The position numbers and the translations under genes were made by a program. A stretch of 64,000 nt of DNA from Lachnospiraceae bacterium (GTDB taxonomy: Bacteria > Bacillota > Clostridia > Lachnospirales > Lachnospiraceae): contig JAFTPO010000045.1 in the NCBI GenBank assembly GCA_017463225.1, positions 36,226-100,225 of the forward strand, written 5' to 3'. The notes under the pieces were generated by a model. That model made no database searches, was not told where the DNA came from, and saw only the letters and a program-made list of their open reading frames with translations. Numbering within the stretch: the stretch's first letter is position 1; each line of letters starts with the position of its first letter. Of the stretch, positions 17,630 to 28,148 are shown one piece after another.

Positions 17630-17860
17630 TTAAATAAACTTAGATGATATAAGCAATGCAACTACCATAAAAGCTATACCAAGAACTATGGTAATCTTTG
17701 TAAGAATGGCATCTTTGTACTTACCCTTGTTCTTGTTCCAGTAAGACTCTCCACTTCCACTAACTGCTGAAAGTCCACCACCTTTTCCTTCCTGCATCAT
17801 AACTACAATTGATAAAAGAACTGATATTATTAATAAAGCTATAATTAACGCTGTCTTCAA
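17630..17860 (-). CDS. secG: Preprotein translocase subunit SecG
   Basis: 76-residue SecYEG accessory subunit. Two membrane segments (about 2-20 and 53-73) flank the conserved loop VVMMQEGKGGGLSAVSGSGESYW. Start TTG 17860 with GGAGGAAAAGG upstream. It lies between eno and rnr, the order also found in Bacillus (eno, secG, rnr, smpB, ssrA). Confidence 0.93.
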   Translation of the reverse strand: MKTALIIALLIISVLLSIVVMMQEGKGGGLSAVSGSGESYWNKNKGKYKDAILTKITIVLGIAFMVVALLISSKFI

Positions 17861-17966
17861 AACCTTTTCCTCCTAAAATATAACCAGTGGATATAAACCA
17901 CATAATCTTCCATTAAACACTTTGATTATATTATCACAAGAATTTAGGCTTTGCAATAGTTTTTTC

Positions 17967-19262
<1,296 letters not shown>

Positions 19263-19311
19263 TTATCATAATATCTAGGGTAATTATTTACAGATTGTTA
19301 GAATAATATAC

Positions 19312-19343
19312 AAAAAAACTCCCGACAAATCCGTCGAGAGTTT
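19312..19343 (-). terminator. Intrinsic terminator after mscL
   Basis: The stem AAAAACTCcCGAC/GTCGaGAGTTTTT with one mismatch has a T-run on the minus strand. It lies seven bases after the mscL stop codon. Confidence 0.85.
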
Positions 19344-19349
19344 TTGTTT

Positions 19350-19757
19350 TTACACCTCTGATGCACAATGTGGGCACTTTGTTGCATCCTTGTGTATCTC
19401 GCTCTTACAATAAGGACACTCCTTAGTGTTAGCTTCCTCCGCTGCTTCTTCCTTCTTCTTACCTATGTTAGCTAGGTTGTTCATACCCTTAACCATAAGG
19501 AATATGATAAATGCCATTATAAGAAAGTTTATAACTGCTGTTATAAATGCACCGTAATTAATATACTGATCTCCTAAGAGATGAATTCTTCCCTGAATCT
19601 CAGCTCCGCCAATACAATTGATGATTGGAGTGATAACGTTATCAGTAAATGATGTAACCAAATCCTTGAAGGCTGCACCTACGATAACACCTACTGCCAT
19701 ACTCATTACATTGCCCTGAAGAGCAAACTCCTTAAACTCCTGTAAAAACTTCTTCAT
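19350..19757 (-). CDS. mscL: Large-conductance mechanosensitive channel MscL with C-terminal zinc ribbon
   Basis: Osmotic safety-valve channel, 135 residues. It has the N-terminal amphipathic helix MKKFLQEFKEFALQGN, TM1 (about 15-45, GVIVGAAF), a periplasmic loop and TM2 (about 68-95). Instead of the usual short helical bundle, the C terminus ends in a zinc-ribbon module with Cys114, Cys117, Cys128 and Cys131 (CPYC and CPHC pairs). GGAGTTAATTAAA precedes the ATG. The channel assignment is firm; the function of the zinc ribbon is unknown. Confidence 0.95.
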   Translation of the reverse strand: MKKFLQEFKEFALQGNVMSMAVGVIVGAAFKDLVTSFTDNVITPIINCIGGAEIQGRIHLLGDQYINYGAFITAVINFLIMAFIIFLMVKGMNNLANIGKKKEEAAEEANTKECPYCKSEIHKDATKCPHCASEV

Positions 19758-19807
19758 TTTAATTAACTCCTTTCATATATTTATTAAACTTTTATCTCTT
19801 TATAATT

Positions 19808-19842
19808 ACTGCCGACACAGCACCATATACTATGTCGGCAGT
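19808..19842 (-). terminator. Stable hairpin after gpmI
   Basis: A perfect 10-bp stem (ACTGCCGACA/TGTCGGCAGT) with a loop of about 15 bases, 20 bases after the gpmI stop codon. The following minus-strand sequence lacks a real U-tract, so it is a weak terminator or an RNA stabiliser. Confidence 0.5.
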
Positions 19843-19861
19843 TTAGTGTCAAAATATTAGC

Positions 19862-21403
19862 CTATCTTACGATAAGTGACTTACCAGTCATCTCTGCTGG
19901 CTGTGGAAGTCCCATAACCTCAAGTAATGTTGGAGCAATATCTGCAAGGCATCCACCCTCACGAAGCTTAACTCCCTCATCATAGTTATAAAGTATAAAT
20001 GGAACAGGATTTGTTGTATGAGCTGTGTGTGGTGCACCAGTCTCATGGTTAACCATCTGCTCAGCATTTCCGTGGTCTGCACAGATAAATAATACACCAT
20101 CAGCCTGCTTAACAGCCTCTACTGCAGCGCCTACACACTGGTCAACTCTCTCAACTGCAGCAACTGCAGCAGGTATAACTCCTGTATGTCCTACCATATC
20201 AGGGTTTGCAAAGTTGATTATAATAACATCATACTTGTCTGAAGTAATTGCATCTACAAGGTTTACACCAACCTCAGGAGCACTCATCTCAGGCTGAAGG
20301 TCATAGGTAGCAACCTTAGGAGAGTTAACAAGTGTTCTGTCCTCATCCTTATTTGGCTCCTCTAAACCGCCATTGAAGAAGAATGTAACGTGAGCATACT
20401 TCTCAGTCTCAGCAAGTCTAAGCTGAGTCTTGCCACATGATGCAAGATACTCACCAAGTGTATTTGTAATCTCCTGCTTCTTAAATGCAATAATCTTGTT
20501 AGGTATACTCTCATCGTAATCCTTGAAGCATACGTAAGTAAGTGGAAGCTTTCCACCCTTTCTGTCAAATCCGTCAAATTCGTCTGCACAGAAAGCTCTG
20601 GTAATCTCTCTTGCTCTGTCAGGACGGAAGTTATAGAAGATAACTGAGTCGTTTGCCTTTACAGTTGCAACAGGAGCACCATTCTCCTTAATTACTGTAG
20701 GAAGCACGAACTCATCAGTCTTCTCATCTGCATATGAATCAGCAACGGCCTGTACAGGGTCTAAAGCCTCTACACCCTCTCCATAAACCATAGCTGCATA
20801 TGCCTTCTCAACTCTATCCCAGTTGTTATCTCTATCCATAGCATAGTAACGTCCTGATATTGTAGCAACCTTACCTACACCTATCTCTGCCATCTTCTCA
20901 ACAAGCTCTGCCACATAATCCTTACCTGATGCAGGAGGTGTATCTCTACCATCAAGGAATGGATGTACATAAACATTTGAGAAGCCCTGCTTCTTACAAA
21001 GCTCTAAGATACCATATACATGTGTATTGTGGCTATGAACACCACCATCTGAGAGAAGTCCCCAGAGGTGAAGGTCTGAATTATTCTTCTTACAATTCTC
21101 TATAGCCTCAAGAAGCGCCTCATTCTCAAAGAAATCCCCATCTTCAATAGCCTTAGTTATAGAAGTTAAATCCTGATATATAATTCTTCCGGCACCGATG
21201 TTCATATGACCAACCTCAGAGTTACCCATCTGACCATCTGGAAGTCCTACTGCAAGTCCTGAAGCATTTCCCTCAACAAACGGACACTCTGCCATAAGCT
21301 TGTCCATAACAGGTGTATTTGCCATAGCTATAGCATTTCCATCCTTCTCCTTACTGATACCATAACCATCAAGTACCATTAAAACAACTGGTTTCTTACT
21401 CAT
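19862..21403 (-). CDS. gpmI: 2,3-bisphosphoglycerate-independent phosphoglycerate mutase
   Basis: Interconverts 3- and 2-phosphoglycerate using two Mn2+ ions; alkaline-phosphatase superfamily, 513 residues from ATG 21403 (AAGGAG upstream). The first 14 residues of the longer frame are not homologous. Motifs are LMVLDGYGIS (metal Asp), GNSEVGHMNIGAG with the phosphorylated Ser, DGRDT, and ICADHGNAEQM. It is transcribed from its own promoter (21448-21475) rather than directly behind tpiA as in Bacillus. Confidence 0.97.
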   Translation of the reverse strand: MSKKPVVLMVLDGYGISKEKDGNAIAMANTPVMDKLMAECPFVEGNASGLAVGLPDGQMGNSEVGHMNIGAGRIIYQDLTSITKAIEDGDFFENEALLEAIENCKKNNSDLHLWGLLSDGGVHSHNTHVYGILELCKKQGFSNVYVHPFLDGRDTPPASGKDYVAELVEKMAEIGVGKVATISGRYYAMDRDNNWDRVEKAYAAMVYGEGVEALDPVQAVADSYADEKTDEFVLPTVIKENGAPVATVKANDSVIFYNFRPDRAREITRAFCADEFDGFDRKGGKLPLTYVCFKDYDESIPNKIIAFKKQEITNTLGEYLASCGKTQLRLAETEKYAHVTFFFNGGLEEPNKDEDRTLVNSPKVATYDLQPEMSAPEVGVNLVDAITSDKYDVIIINFANPDMVGHTGVIPAAVAAVERVDQCVGAAVEAVKQADGVLFICADHGNAEQMVNHETGAPHTAHTTNPVPFILYNYDEGVKLREGGCLADIAPTLLEVMGLPQPAEMTGKSLIVR

Positions 21404-21447
21404 CTTATTTATCTCCTTTAAATTAAAATCTTTAAATTCCAACAACT

Positions 21448-21475
21448 ATAATATCATATATTATTCTAATTTCAA
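21448..21475 (-). promoter_or_regulatory. Candidate sigma-A promoter for gpmI
   Basis: On the minus strand, TTGAAA (21470-21475), a 16-base spacer and TATTAT (21448-21453), about 45 bases before the gpmI start codon. Confidence 0.55.
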
Positions 21476-21484
21476 GAATATGGT

Positions 21485-22585
21485 TTAATTATTTTTATCA
21501 TCTTCCCAGACTTGATTATCAGACTCTTCATTAGCCATATCCGCCAGATACCTTTTGTACCTTACCCTGTTTCTAATAGTCATTATCAGGATATATGCTA
21601 CAATCACAATCTCTAAAGCATATAAAATGTGTGTGTATAAAAATGTATTTCTAGGCTCTATAGTGTATTCTTTACTATGATCCTGATGCTTCTCAAAGTC
21701 ATAGGTAGATGCTGACTGAATCTGATTCTTTATCTCAGGATACTGCTCAAGCTCATATATATAATCCACCCAGCCTATATCATAAGCTGTTATCTTAGTA
21801 ATCTCTGAAAAAACATAGTTTTCATCTATGTATACATCCGCGGAGTTTCCAAGCATTATATCCTTAGGATACTCCTTTGCCACATAATCTACGAACTCTC
21901 TAGAAGTACCAACAGCAGGTCTGGCATAATACAAATCTCTTGCTCCAAAGAGATGCAATATCTCGTGAGCAAAGGTATTAGGATATATTTTAACACCTGT
22001 ATTCCAAGAGGTTCCAAAAAATGCTACCTCCTCAAAATCATCATTTATATTATAGTAATACTGCTGGGCGATGCAGCTATCCACAGCACCATCTACAAAT
22101 ACAAGATAGGCCACACTATTACAATCATATTTCTTCAAAAGCTCTTCCGTGTCAACGTTTTCCTTTATAAACTGCCTAACATCATCCTTCATCTCATCGC
22201 TGTCATCAGAGCCAAACTCATATGATGCTTCCTTATCATAATCGAAGCGATACATAAGATCAGGATGCTCTTCTATATCATAGATAAGCTCAACCTTTTT
22301 GCCATATATAGCACCCTGGTCAACAAGATAATCACAGGCCAGTCTAAGATTCTTCTTTATTCTCTTTTCATCGTACTTATTCCAGTCTGCATTCCTATCA
22401 TCCACATAAACACTAACAAGTATTGACTTCTCATCCAAATATTTGGCACTACCTGCAGGATGCTCATCCCACTGACTATAAGGAGCTCCATCATCTCTTT
22501 GGGTAAGCTGCGATTCATCTCCTTTGCCACATCCGGTAAGAAGGCAGAGCATAAGTGCAAAAACTGCCACTATGTATTTTCTCAT
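21485..22585 (-). CDS. Membrane-anchored lipoprotein, zinc metalloprotease-like (HExxHxxGxxD)
   Basis: 366 residues, family not recognised by name. The signal peptide ends in the lipobox LLTGC with Cys19 as lipid attachment site. The centre has FAHEILHLFGARDLYY: His207, Glu208 and His211 fit an HExxH zinc site, and the following Gly/Asp gives a metzincin-like or M6-like extended motif. A second membrane segment (about 315-335) precedes a cytoplasmic C-terminal tail, which is odd for a lipoprotein and would tether both ends. Its ATG follows directly after the GH5 stop codon, so the genes are co-translated. Protease activity is inference from the motif. Confidence 0.7.
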   Translation of the reverse strand: MRKYIVAVFALMLCLLTGCGKGDESQLTQRDDGAPYSQWDEHPAGSAKYLDEKSILVSVYVDDRNADWNKYDEKRIKKNLRLACDYLVDQGAIYGKKVELIYDIEEHPDLMYRFDYDKEASYEFGSDDSDEMKDDVRQFIKENVDTEELLKKYDCNSVAYLVFVDGAVDSCIAQQYYYNINDDFEEVAFFGTSWNTGVKIYPNTFAHEILHLFGARDLYYARPAVGTSREFVDYVAKEYPKDIMLGNSADVYIDENYVFSEITKITAYDIGWVDYIYELEQYPEIKNQIQSASTYDFEKHQDHSKEYTIEPRNTFLYTHILYALEIVIVAYILIMTIRNRVRYKRYLADMANEESDNQVWEDDKNN

Positions 22586-24103
22586 CTAGTAATACTCTCC
22601 TAAGCTAATTCCGTTAATTCCTAATGGAATCTGGTGGTCAAGACCTATAAAATGCTGTCCGTCATTCCATAAAACCTCTTTGACGAAGTTATACTTTTCA
22701 TCATCCCAGGTAGTAAAATCATCAAGCACCATACCACCTGTATCTCCCGAGTTTGCATTAAAGCACCAGAAGGTGTGGTGTAGCTTATATTCACCTATAA
22801 GCTGTCTCATATAGGTCATCCATTCCAGATTTGGCTCCTTCATAAAGCCACCCCACTCACCTATTAAAAGTGGTGCAATCTTCTCCTCATGAATATATAG
22901 CCAGTTATCATACCAGCAATCCTCCATAAGACTATCATATGAATAATCACCCTCAAACCAAGGCTGTGCGTATACTGTAGGACCATAGTCGTGAGGTGAA
23001 TATACAAGCTTATTCTGATACTCTCCCAAATCAACAGGATAATCAGCTACTCCTCTAAGATTTCCACCCCACCAATTGTAATAATAATCATCCTCATTCT
23101 GAGATGCATAATCTCCATTTGACTTTATATCCTTAGGGTATATCTCAATACCCTCTACCATAACCAGAGCGTTAGGATTCTTTGAAAGTACTGCAGAAGC
23201 AGCCTGCTCAGCCATATACTTCCAGTTATTTGCCCTCTTGGAATCATTCCATATAGCAGCTGCATCACCCTCATAATGCTTACCGTGTGGCTCATTTTTA
23301 AGGTCATATGCAATGATTGTATCATCATTTTTGTATCTGTCAGCCACCCAAGACAGGGCGAACAGATAATCCTCTGCTGTAATTCTCTCTGTGTACCAGA
23401 GATTAACCACATGTCCGCTGGCATTTGTCTCTGCGCTATGTATATCAATAATTACCTTAAGACCATTAGCTCTAGCCTGACCTAAGAAATACTCAAATAT
23501 CTGTAAGCTGTCCATACCAACTAAGTAATCGTTTGTAGCCTGATTAAAATTGGCTTGAGGATACTCCCCTCTTGACCATTGAAGCAAAAGCTCCGCTGAA
23601 AATGGAACTCTGATAACATTGAAGCCATGATTTGCAATCTCCTGAATAGAAGTATTCATATCTCCTGCCCAAAGACCATCGAAGGTATTTGTTCCTGTAT
23701 TATAACCAAACCAGTTAATTCCCGTAAGCCAGACCTCATTGCCATCCTTATCGACAATCTTGTTGCCCTCTACATATAACCAGTCATCTGTAGTTGGTTC
23801 AGGGACATCCATAGCACCATAGTCCACATCTCTTTCAACTGTTACATAATTTGATGTGTCAATAACCACTTCATAATCCGAATCTCCGCTATCTTCACCA
23901 TCCGGTATTTCAACATTGTCAGATGACTGTGAATTGTCTGAATGATTCTGATTAGTTGTCTCTGTAGCAGAACTTTCATTACTTTCAGCTTTTGAATCTG
24001 AATTCATCCTTTTCTTCTGAATGCTCATACCAAGCAATATTCCAAGCAAAAATGTTACAACTATTATCTGTATTAAAATTATAATCTTTAAACCTTTATT
24101 CAC
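22586..24103 (-). CDS. Glycoside hydrolase family 5 enzyme, membrane-tethered
   Basis: GH5 (cellulase-type) hydrolase acting on beta-glucan or beta-mannan-type polymers, 505 residues. An N-terminal signal anchor (about 5-28) and a Ser/Asn/Asp-rich linker (about 33-80) precede the (beta/alpha)8 barrel. Key residues are the acid/base Glu271 in DLKNEP and the nucleophile Glu416 in LIGEWGG. Substrate-cleft features include GINWFGYNTG, RVPFS and YSPHDYG. The anchor is likely uncleaved, keeping the enzyme at the cell surface. Start GTG 24103 overlaps the tautomerase stop. Exact substrate cannot be assigned. Confidence 0.88.
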   Translation of the reverse strand: MNKGLKIIILIQIIVVTFLLGILLGMSIQKKRMNSDSKAESNESSATETTNQNHSDNSQSSDNVEIPDGEDSGDSDYEVVIDTSNYVTVERDVDYGAMDVPEPTTDDWLYVEGNKIVDKDGNEVWLTGINWFGYNTGTNTFDGLWAGDMNTSIQEIANHGFNVIRVPFSAELLLQWSRGEYPQANFNQATNDYLVGMDSLQIFEYFLGQARANGLKVIIDIHSAETNASGHVVNLWYTERITAEDYLFALSWVADRYKNDDTIIAYDLKNEPHGKHYEGDAAAIWNDSKRANNWKYMAEQAASAVLSKNPNALVMVEGIEIYPKDIKSNGDYASQNEDDYYYNWWGGNLRGVADYPVDLGEYQNKLVYSPHDYGPTVYAQPWFEGDYSYDSLMEDCWYDNWLYIHEEKIAPLLIGEWGGFMKEPNLEWMTYMRQLIGEYKLHHTFWCFNANSGDTGGMVLDDFTTWDDEKYNFVKEVLWNDGQHFIGLDHQIPLGINGISLGEYY

Positions 24104-24447
24104 TAGAAATTACCACCGTTCCAGCCCCAATTTGAGGTTGCTTCGTATTTTACATATATATGGTCTGCCTTAATCCCAAGCACCTTGCCAAATATCTCGC
24201 ATATCTTTCCTGTAAGAGCATCAAATGCAGCCTTATTCTCGCCGCCAAACACACTTACCTCAACAAAGGCTATATCCTCACTATTATTTCCTCTAAAATA
24301 CAGTGAATACTCATCCTGAAAGCCTACCATAAGCCATGACTCACTCTTTCCCGGAATTGCTGTTATAGCCTGTCCCAGCAAAGTCTTAAGCTCTATCTCC
24401 TGCTCCTTAGTAATCTTCTTTGAAATCTTTGAATTAATAAATGGCAT
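24103..24447 (-). CDS. MIF/phenylpyruvate tautomerase family protein
   Basis: 114 residues of the tautomerase superfamily, MIF branch. After Met removal the N-terminal Pro (MPFINS) would be the catalytic base. The C-terminal NWGWNGGNF mirrors the MIF ending, and DHIYVKYEATSNWGWN matches the last beta strands. These proteins are trimers that tautomerise phenylpyruvate-like keto-enols; the bacterial role is usually unknown. The stop codon overlaps the GTG of the GH5 gene by one base. No signal peptide is seen. Confidence 0.82.
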   Translation of the reverse strand: MPFINSKISKKITKEQEIELKTLLGQAITAIPGKSESWLMVGFQDEYSLYFRGNNSEDIAFVEVSVFGGENKAAFDALTGKICEIFGKVLGIKADHIYVKYEATSNWGWNGGNF

Positions 24448-24476
24448 AATATAACCTCCTTATAATCTATATATTA

Positions 24477-25112
24477 TTACTCCTCGTCGTAGTCATCCTC
24501 TTCAAGAATATCAACTACTGCATTTTCAGCAAATTTAACCTTCATCCCCTTATCCCAGCTACTTAAAGGCAATACAAGCACTGTTTCATGCTCCTTACTT
24601 GTAACTACAGGGAATACATCTGCAGACAGATAGCCTGTAGGCAGGAATTTTCTATATACTATCATACCCGCCATATGAACATCGATATTGTGTCCCTCAA
24701 GCATATAGTTGAATCTAAAATTAGGTCTGTCGGGATCCTCCATGAATTTTCTCACAGCAGGTCTTAATTCCTCAGGAATAACCTCCTCCGGAGCTCCTCT
24801 ATAGCCAATAATATCCTTTGCCACCTGAATCAGCTTCTCAGGATTCTGATTTGCCCACTCATGATTTGAATACATAATAATGGCAGGACCATCCATAAAA
24901 TCCGAATTATCCTTAAGCATTGGATTTGCCATCACTATGTGAGCATAATTCACATCACCATTTTTATATACATCCTTATACTCCTCATAGGTTTTATAGA
25001 GCTTGTCATCTCTTTTAATCCACATAACATGCTCTAAAGCCTCCTTATAAGGCTTTCTCTTGTACTTTTTTCTCATCTTCATAAGTGATTTTTCATAGTT
25101 AAATTCTTTCAT
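24477..25112 (-). CDS. Conserved-looking cytoplasmic protein of unknown function
   Basis: 211 residues that I do not recognise. No membrane segment or signal peptide. The N terminus is very basic (SLMKMRKKYKRKPYKEAL), the middle has DGPAIIMYSNHEWANQNPEKL, and the C terminus is acidic (LEEDDYDEE). The mix of predicted strands around FPVVTSKEHETVLVLPLSSW suggests a compact alpha/beta fold. It lies between the tautomerase (29-base gap) and a membrane protein gene (21-base gap) on the same strand, so it is probably co-transcribed from 25.98 kb. Confidence 0.6.
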   Translation of the reverse strand: MKEFNYEKSLMKMRKKYKRKPYKEALEHVMWIKRDDKLYKTYEEYKDVYKNGDVNYAHIVMANPMLKDNSDFMDGPAIIMYSNHEWANQNPEKLIQVAKDIIGYRGAPEEVIPEELRPAVRKFMEDPDRPNFRFNYMLEGHNIDVHMAGMIVYRKFLPTGYLSADVFPVVTSKEHETVLVLPLSSWDKGMKVKFAENAVVDILEEDDYDEE

Positions 25113-25133
25113 AAGTATGTTCGACCTTTCTTA

Positions 25134-25913
25134 TTATTGATACTGATTATATGAATTCTGTCCGAAATTATTGTCGTAATAATCATTTCTGTAGCTATTT
25201 GGATCAATCTGATTTTCATATCCGTTATTTACATTCTGGTTAAGAAGATTTAATCGGGAGGCGTTCGACATATATTCCGGCTGAATAAATACGTTTTGAA
25301 CATATCCCTGATAATTCACAAGACCTTTGCTAAACTGCTCTCTCATAAAGCTTAAATAAGCTAAACCTTCCTTGTTGTATCCAAAACGGGCATTTGGGCA
25401 TACCTTAGCAATCTTGGACGCAAGCTCATCAATATTAGCCTTCTTAACCCCGTATACATTTATTCCTATATCGCCGTGGGCAGTACAAACCATAAGTACC
25501 TTTCCTGTTGGAATGAGATTTGTAGACTGCTTTTGTATATAAACAAGAAAAACATTCTCTAAGTATGATATCTCTGTTGCAGATTTAGCATTAGCTATAC
25601 ACCTGTCAGAAAGCTTAATAAATCTATCCTTGTACAAAATATTAGAAGCCATATTGTTTACCTGATGAAGAATATATGGATTTCTCTTAATCAGACCTGA
25701 CTTCATAGGATTAGACGCATTTCTAATACCGAATATAAGCATAGGAATACTTATAGCAATAAATATCAATATAGGAATAATGTATGTACCCAAAGAGCCA
25801 TCTATGGCAAATGCTATTAAGGAAACAAGGCAAAATGCCAGCATTATTCCTCCTATAACAGCTACTGTTATTCCTCCACGTTTAATTCTTTTTAATAATA
25901 ATTCACTTTCCAT
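25134..25913 (-). CDS. Two-TM membrane protein with Asn/Tyr/Gln-rich tail, unknown function
   Basis: 259 residues. Two membrane segments (about 12-35 and 42-63) form a hairpin with both ends cytoplasmic. They are followed by a soluble domain of about 130 residues (from KRNPYILHQVNNMAS to CPNARFGYN). The last 35-40 residues are low complexity, rich in Asn, Tyr and Gln, which suggests a disordered tail. I do not recognise the soluble domain. First gene of the five-gene run down to the metalloprotease-like gene. Confidence 0.6.
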   Translation of the reverse strand: MESELLLKRIKRGGITVAVIGGIMLAFCLVSLIAFAIDGSLGTYIIPILIFIAISIPMLIFGIRNASNPMKSGLIKRNPYILHQVNNMASNILYKDRFIKLSDRCIANAKSATEISYLENVFLVYIQKQSTNLIPTGKVLMVCTAHGDIGINVYGVKKANIDELASKIAKVCPNARFGYNKEGLAYLSFMREQFSKGLVNYQGYVQNVFIQPEYMSNASRLNLLNQNVNNGYENQIDPNSYRNDYYDNNFGQNSYNQYQ

Positions 25914-25968
25914 ATTTGTCCTCCCCGTAAATGAATATTATATATTCTCATTAAAACCAATCCTTTAA

Positions 25969-25977
25969 ATTATATCA
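25969..25977 (-). promoter_or_regulatory. Candidate extended -10 promoter for the 25.9-21.5 kb operon
   Basis: Minus-strand TGATATAAT is an extended -10 element (TGnTATAAT) about 56 bases before the start of the two-TM protein gene. The -35 at 17-base spacing (TGTAAA) is weak, which fits dependence on the extended -10. Confidence 0.5.
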
Positions 25978-26073
25978 TACCTAAGCATATATTTACATAA
26001 ATAAATTTTAAAAACTTTCTATAATTCGTCATAGTTTTACATACAAGCAATATTCCACATAGTTTATTGTTTT

Positions 26074-26109
26074 AAAAAAAAGATGACCCGGAGATTTTCT
26101 CCGAGTCAC
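26074..26109 (-). terminator. Intrinsic terminator after tpiA
   Basis: The stem TGACcCGGAG/CTCCGaGTCA with a five-base loop has eight T residues on the minus-strand side. It lies 31 bases after the tpiA stop codon and ends the gap-pgk-tpiA transcript. Confidence 0.88.
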
Positions 26110-26139
26110 CATTTATTTCACATAAAAATCGGCAATAAA

Positions 26140-26886
26140 TTAGTAGTTTACAATCTTACCAAAATCAGCCTTAAGTGATGCACCACCTACAAGACCACCG
26201 TCGATGTTTGGCTGAGCAAATAACTCTGTAGCATTTGCTGCGCTAACAGAACCGCCGTACTGAATACGAACAGCATCTGCAGTTGCCTGATCATACATCT
26301 CGGCGATACACTCTCTGATGCCCTTACATACTTCCTCAGCCTGCTCAGTTGTAGCAGTCTTACCAGTACCGATAGCCCAGATTGGCTCGTAAGCGATAAC
26401 GATATCCTTAACCTGATCAGCTGTTACTCCAACAAGGTCAGACTTAATCTGGAATCTAATCCAATCCATAGTTACTCCCATCTCTCTTTGCTCAAGTGAC
26501 TCACCACAGCAAAGGATTGGAGTAAGACCAGCCTCGATAGCCTTCTTAACCTTCTTGTTAAGTAAAGCATCATCCTCCTTGAAGTAATCTCTTCTCTCTG
26601 AGTGTCCGATAATTACATACTTAACACCAGCATCAACAAGCATAGCTGCTGAAATCTCACCAGTATATGCTCCGCTCTCCTCAAAGTACATATTCTCCGC
26701 ACCAACCTGTACATTTGAACCCTTAACAGCCTCAACTACAGGAACAATATCAATTGCAGGAACACAGTAAACAACGTCTACTGCATCATTCTTTACAAGT
26801 GGAGCAAGCTCCTCAACAAGCTTAACAGCCTGTGATGGAGTCATGTTCATCTTCCAGTTACCTGCGATAATCTTCTTTCTTGCCAT
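26140..26886 (-). CDS. tpiA: Triosephosphate isomerase
   Basis: Interconverts dihydroxyacetone phosphate and glyceraldehyde 3-phosphate; TIM barrel, 248 residues. The catalytic Lys lies in GNWKMN, the His in IIGHSERR and the Glu in [12 protein letters not shown]. The phosphate-gripping GGSVSAAN and GGLVGGASL loops are intact. It lies 21 bases after pgk. GGAGATTAGGATT precedes the ATG. Confidence 0.98.
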   Translation of the reverse strand: MARKKIIAGNWKMNMTPSQAVKLVEELAPLVKNDAVDVVYCVPAIDIVPVVEAVKGSNVQVGAENMYFEESGAYTGEISAAMLVDAGVKYVIIGHSERRDYFKEDDALLNKKVKKAIEAGLTPILCCGESLEQREMGVTMDWIRFQIKSDLVGVTADQVKDIVIAYEPIWAIGTGKTATTEQAEEVCKGIRECIAEMYDQATADAVRIQYGGSVSAANATELFAQPNIDGGLVGGASLKADFGKIVNY

Positions 26887-26907
26887 AATCCTAATCTCCT
26901 AATCTTC

Positions 26908-28119
26908 TTACTTATCGTTAGCAGCTGCTACACCTGGAAGCTCCTTACCCTCAAGGAACTCAAGAGATGCACCACCACCAGTTGAAATGTGGCTCATCTT
27001 ATCGCCATATCCAAGCTGGTTAACAGCTGCTGCTGAATCACCACCACCGATGATTGTTGTAGCGTCAGTCTCAGCAAGCGCTGCTGCAACTGCCTTAGTA
27101 CCTACAGCAAGTGTTGGGTTCTCGAATACACCCATAGGTCCATTCCAAACAACTGTCTTAGCTGTCTTAACTGCCTCTGAGAATAATGCAACAGTCTTAG
27201 GTCCGATATCACAGCCCTCCTTGCTAGCATCCATCTTGTCAGCGTCACAAACAACTGTGTCAACTGGAGCATCGATTGGATTAGGGAAATCATCAATCAT
27301 AACTGAATCAACTGGAAGCATAAGGTTCTTGCCAAGCTTCTCAGCCTTCTCCATCATTTCCTTACAGTAATCAATCTTAGTGTCATCTACAAGTGACTTA
27401 CCAATCTCATATCCCTTAGCTTTAAGGAAAGTATAAGCCATACCACCACCGATGATAAGTGTATCACACTTCTCGATTAAGTTAGAGATAACATTAAGCT
27501 TATCTGCAACCTTAGCACCACCAAGGATAGCTACGAAAGGTCTTACAGGGTTCTCTACTGCATTACCAAGGAAGTCAATCTCCTTCTGCATTAAGTAACC
27601 AACAACTGCAGTATCAACAAGCTGTGCTACACCAACATTTGAGCAGTGTGCTCTATGTGCAGTACCGAAAGCATCATTTACAAATACGTCACAGATTGAA
27701 GCTAAATCCTGTGAGAAAGCCTCACCGCACTTAGTCTCCTCTGCTCTGAAACGAGTGTTCTCAAGAAGAATAACATCTCCATCATTCATAGCCTCAACAG
27801 CAGCCTTAGCGTTAGGACCTACAACCTCAAGATCAGCTGCAAACTTAACCTCCTGGCCGAGAAGCTCTGAAAGACGAGCTGCTACTGGAGCTAAAGTCTT
27901 AGTAACCTTATCCTCCTCAGTCTTAACCTTTCCAAGGTGTGAACAAAGAATAACCTTACCACCATCTGCGATAAGCTTCTTAATAGTAGGAAGAGCTGCT
28001 ACAAGACGGTTCTCATCTGTAATCTTGCCCTCCTTTAATGGTACATTGAAATCACATCTGCAAAGTACACGAAGTCCCTTTACATTGATATCATCTACTG
28101 ACTTTTTGTTTAATGACAT
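26908..28119 (-). CDS. pgk: Phosphoglycerate kinase
   Basis: Makes ATP from 1,3-bisphosphoglycerate, 403 residues. The N-terminal domain has RCDFNVPL and the basic-patch sequence [10 protein letters not shown]. The nucleotide-binding C-terminal domain has [24 protein letters not shown] and [12 protein letters not shown], followed by the [13 protein letters not shown] hinge. It follows gap after a terminator hairpin, so its level relative to gap depends on readthrough or an extra promoter. Confidence 0.98.
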   Translation of the reverse strand: MSLNKKSVDDINVKGLRVLCRCDFNVPLKEGKITDENRLVAALPTIKKLIADGGKVILCSHLGKVKTEEDKVTKTLAPVAARLSELLGQEVKFAADLEVVGPNAKAAVEAMNDGDVILLENTRFRAEETKCGEAFSQDLASICDVFVNDAFGTAHRAHCSNVGVAQLVDTAVVGYLMQKEIDFLGNAVENPVRPFVAILGGAKVADKLNVISNLIEKCDTLIIGGGMAYTFLKAKGYEIGKSLVDDTKIDYCKEMMEKAEKLGKNLMLPVDSVMIDDFPNPIDAPVDTVVCDADKMDASKEGCDIGPKTVALFSEAVKTAKTVVWNGPMGVFENPTLAVGTKAVAAALAETDATTIIGGGDSAAAVNQLGYGDKMSHISTGGGASLEFLEGKELPGVAAANDK

Positions 28120-28148
28120 TTTGTTGCCCTCCTATGATTTGTTTTGTA

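Noticed and set aside
20025-20297. 90-codon plus-strand frame
   Set aside because: Antisense of gpmI conserved motifs; no RBS or family likeness.
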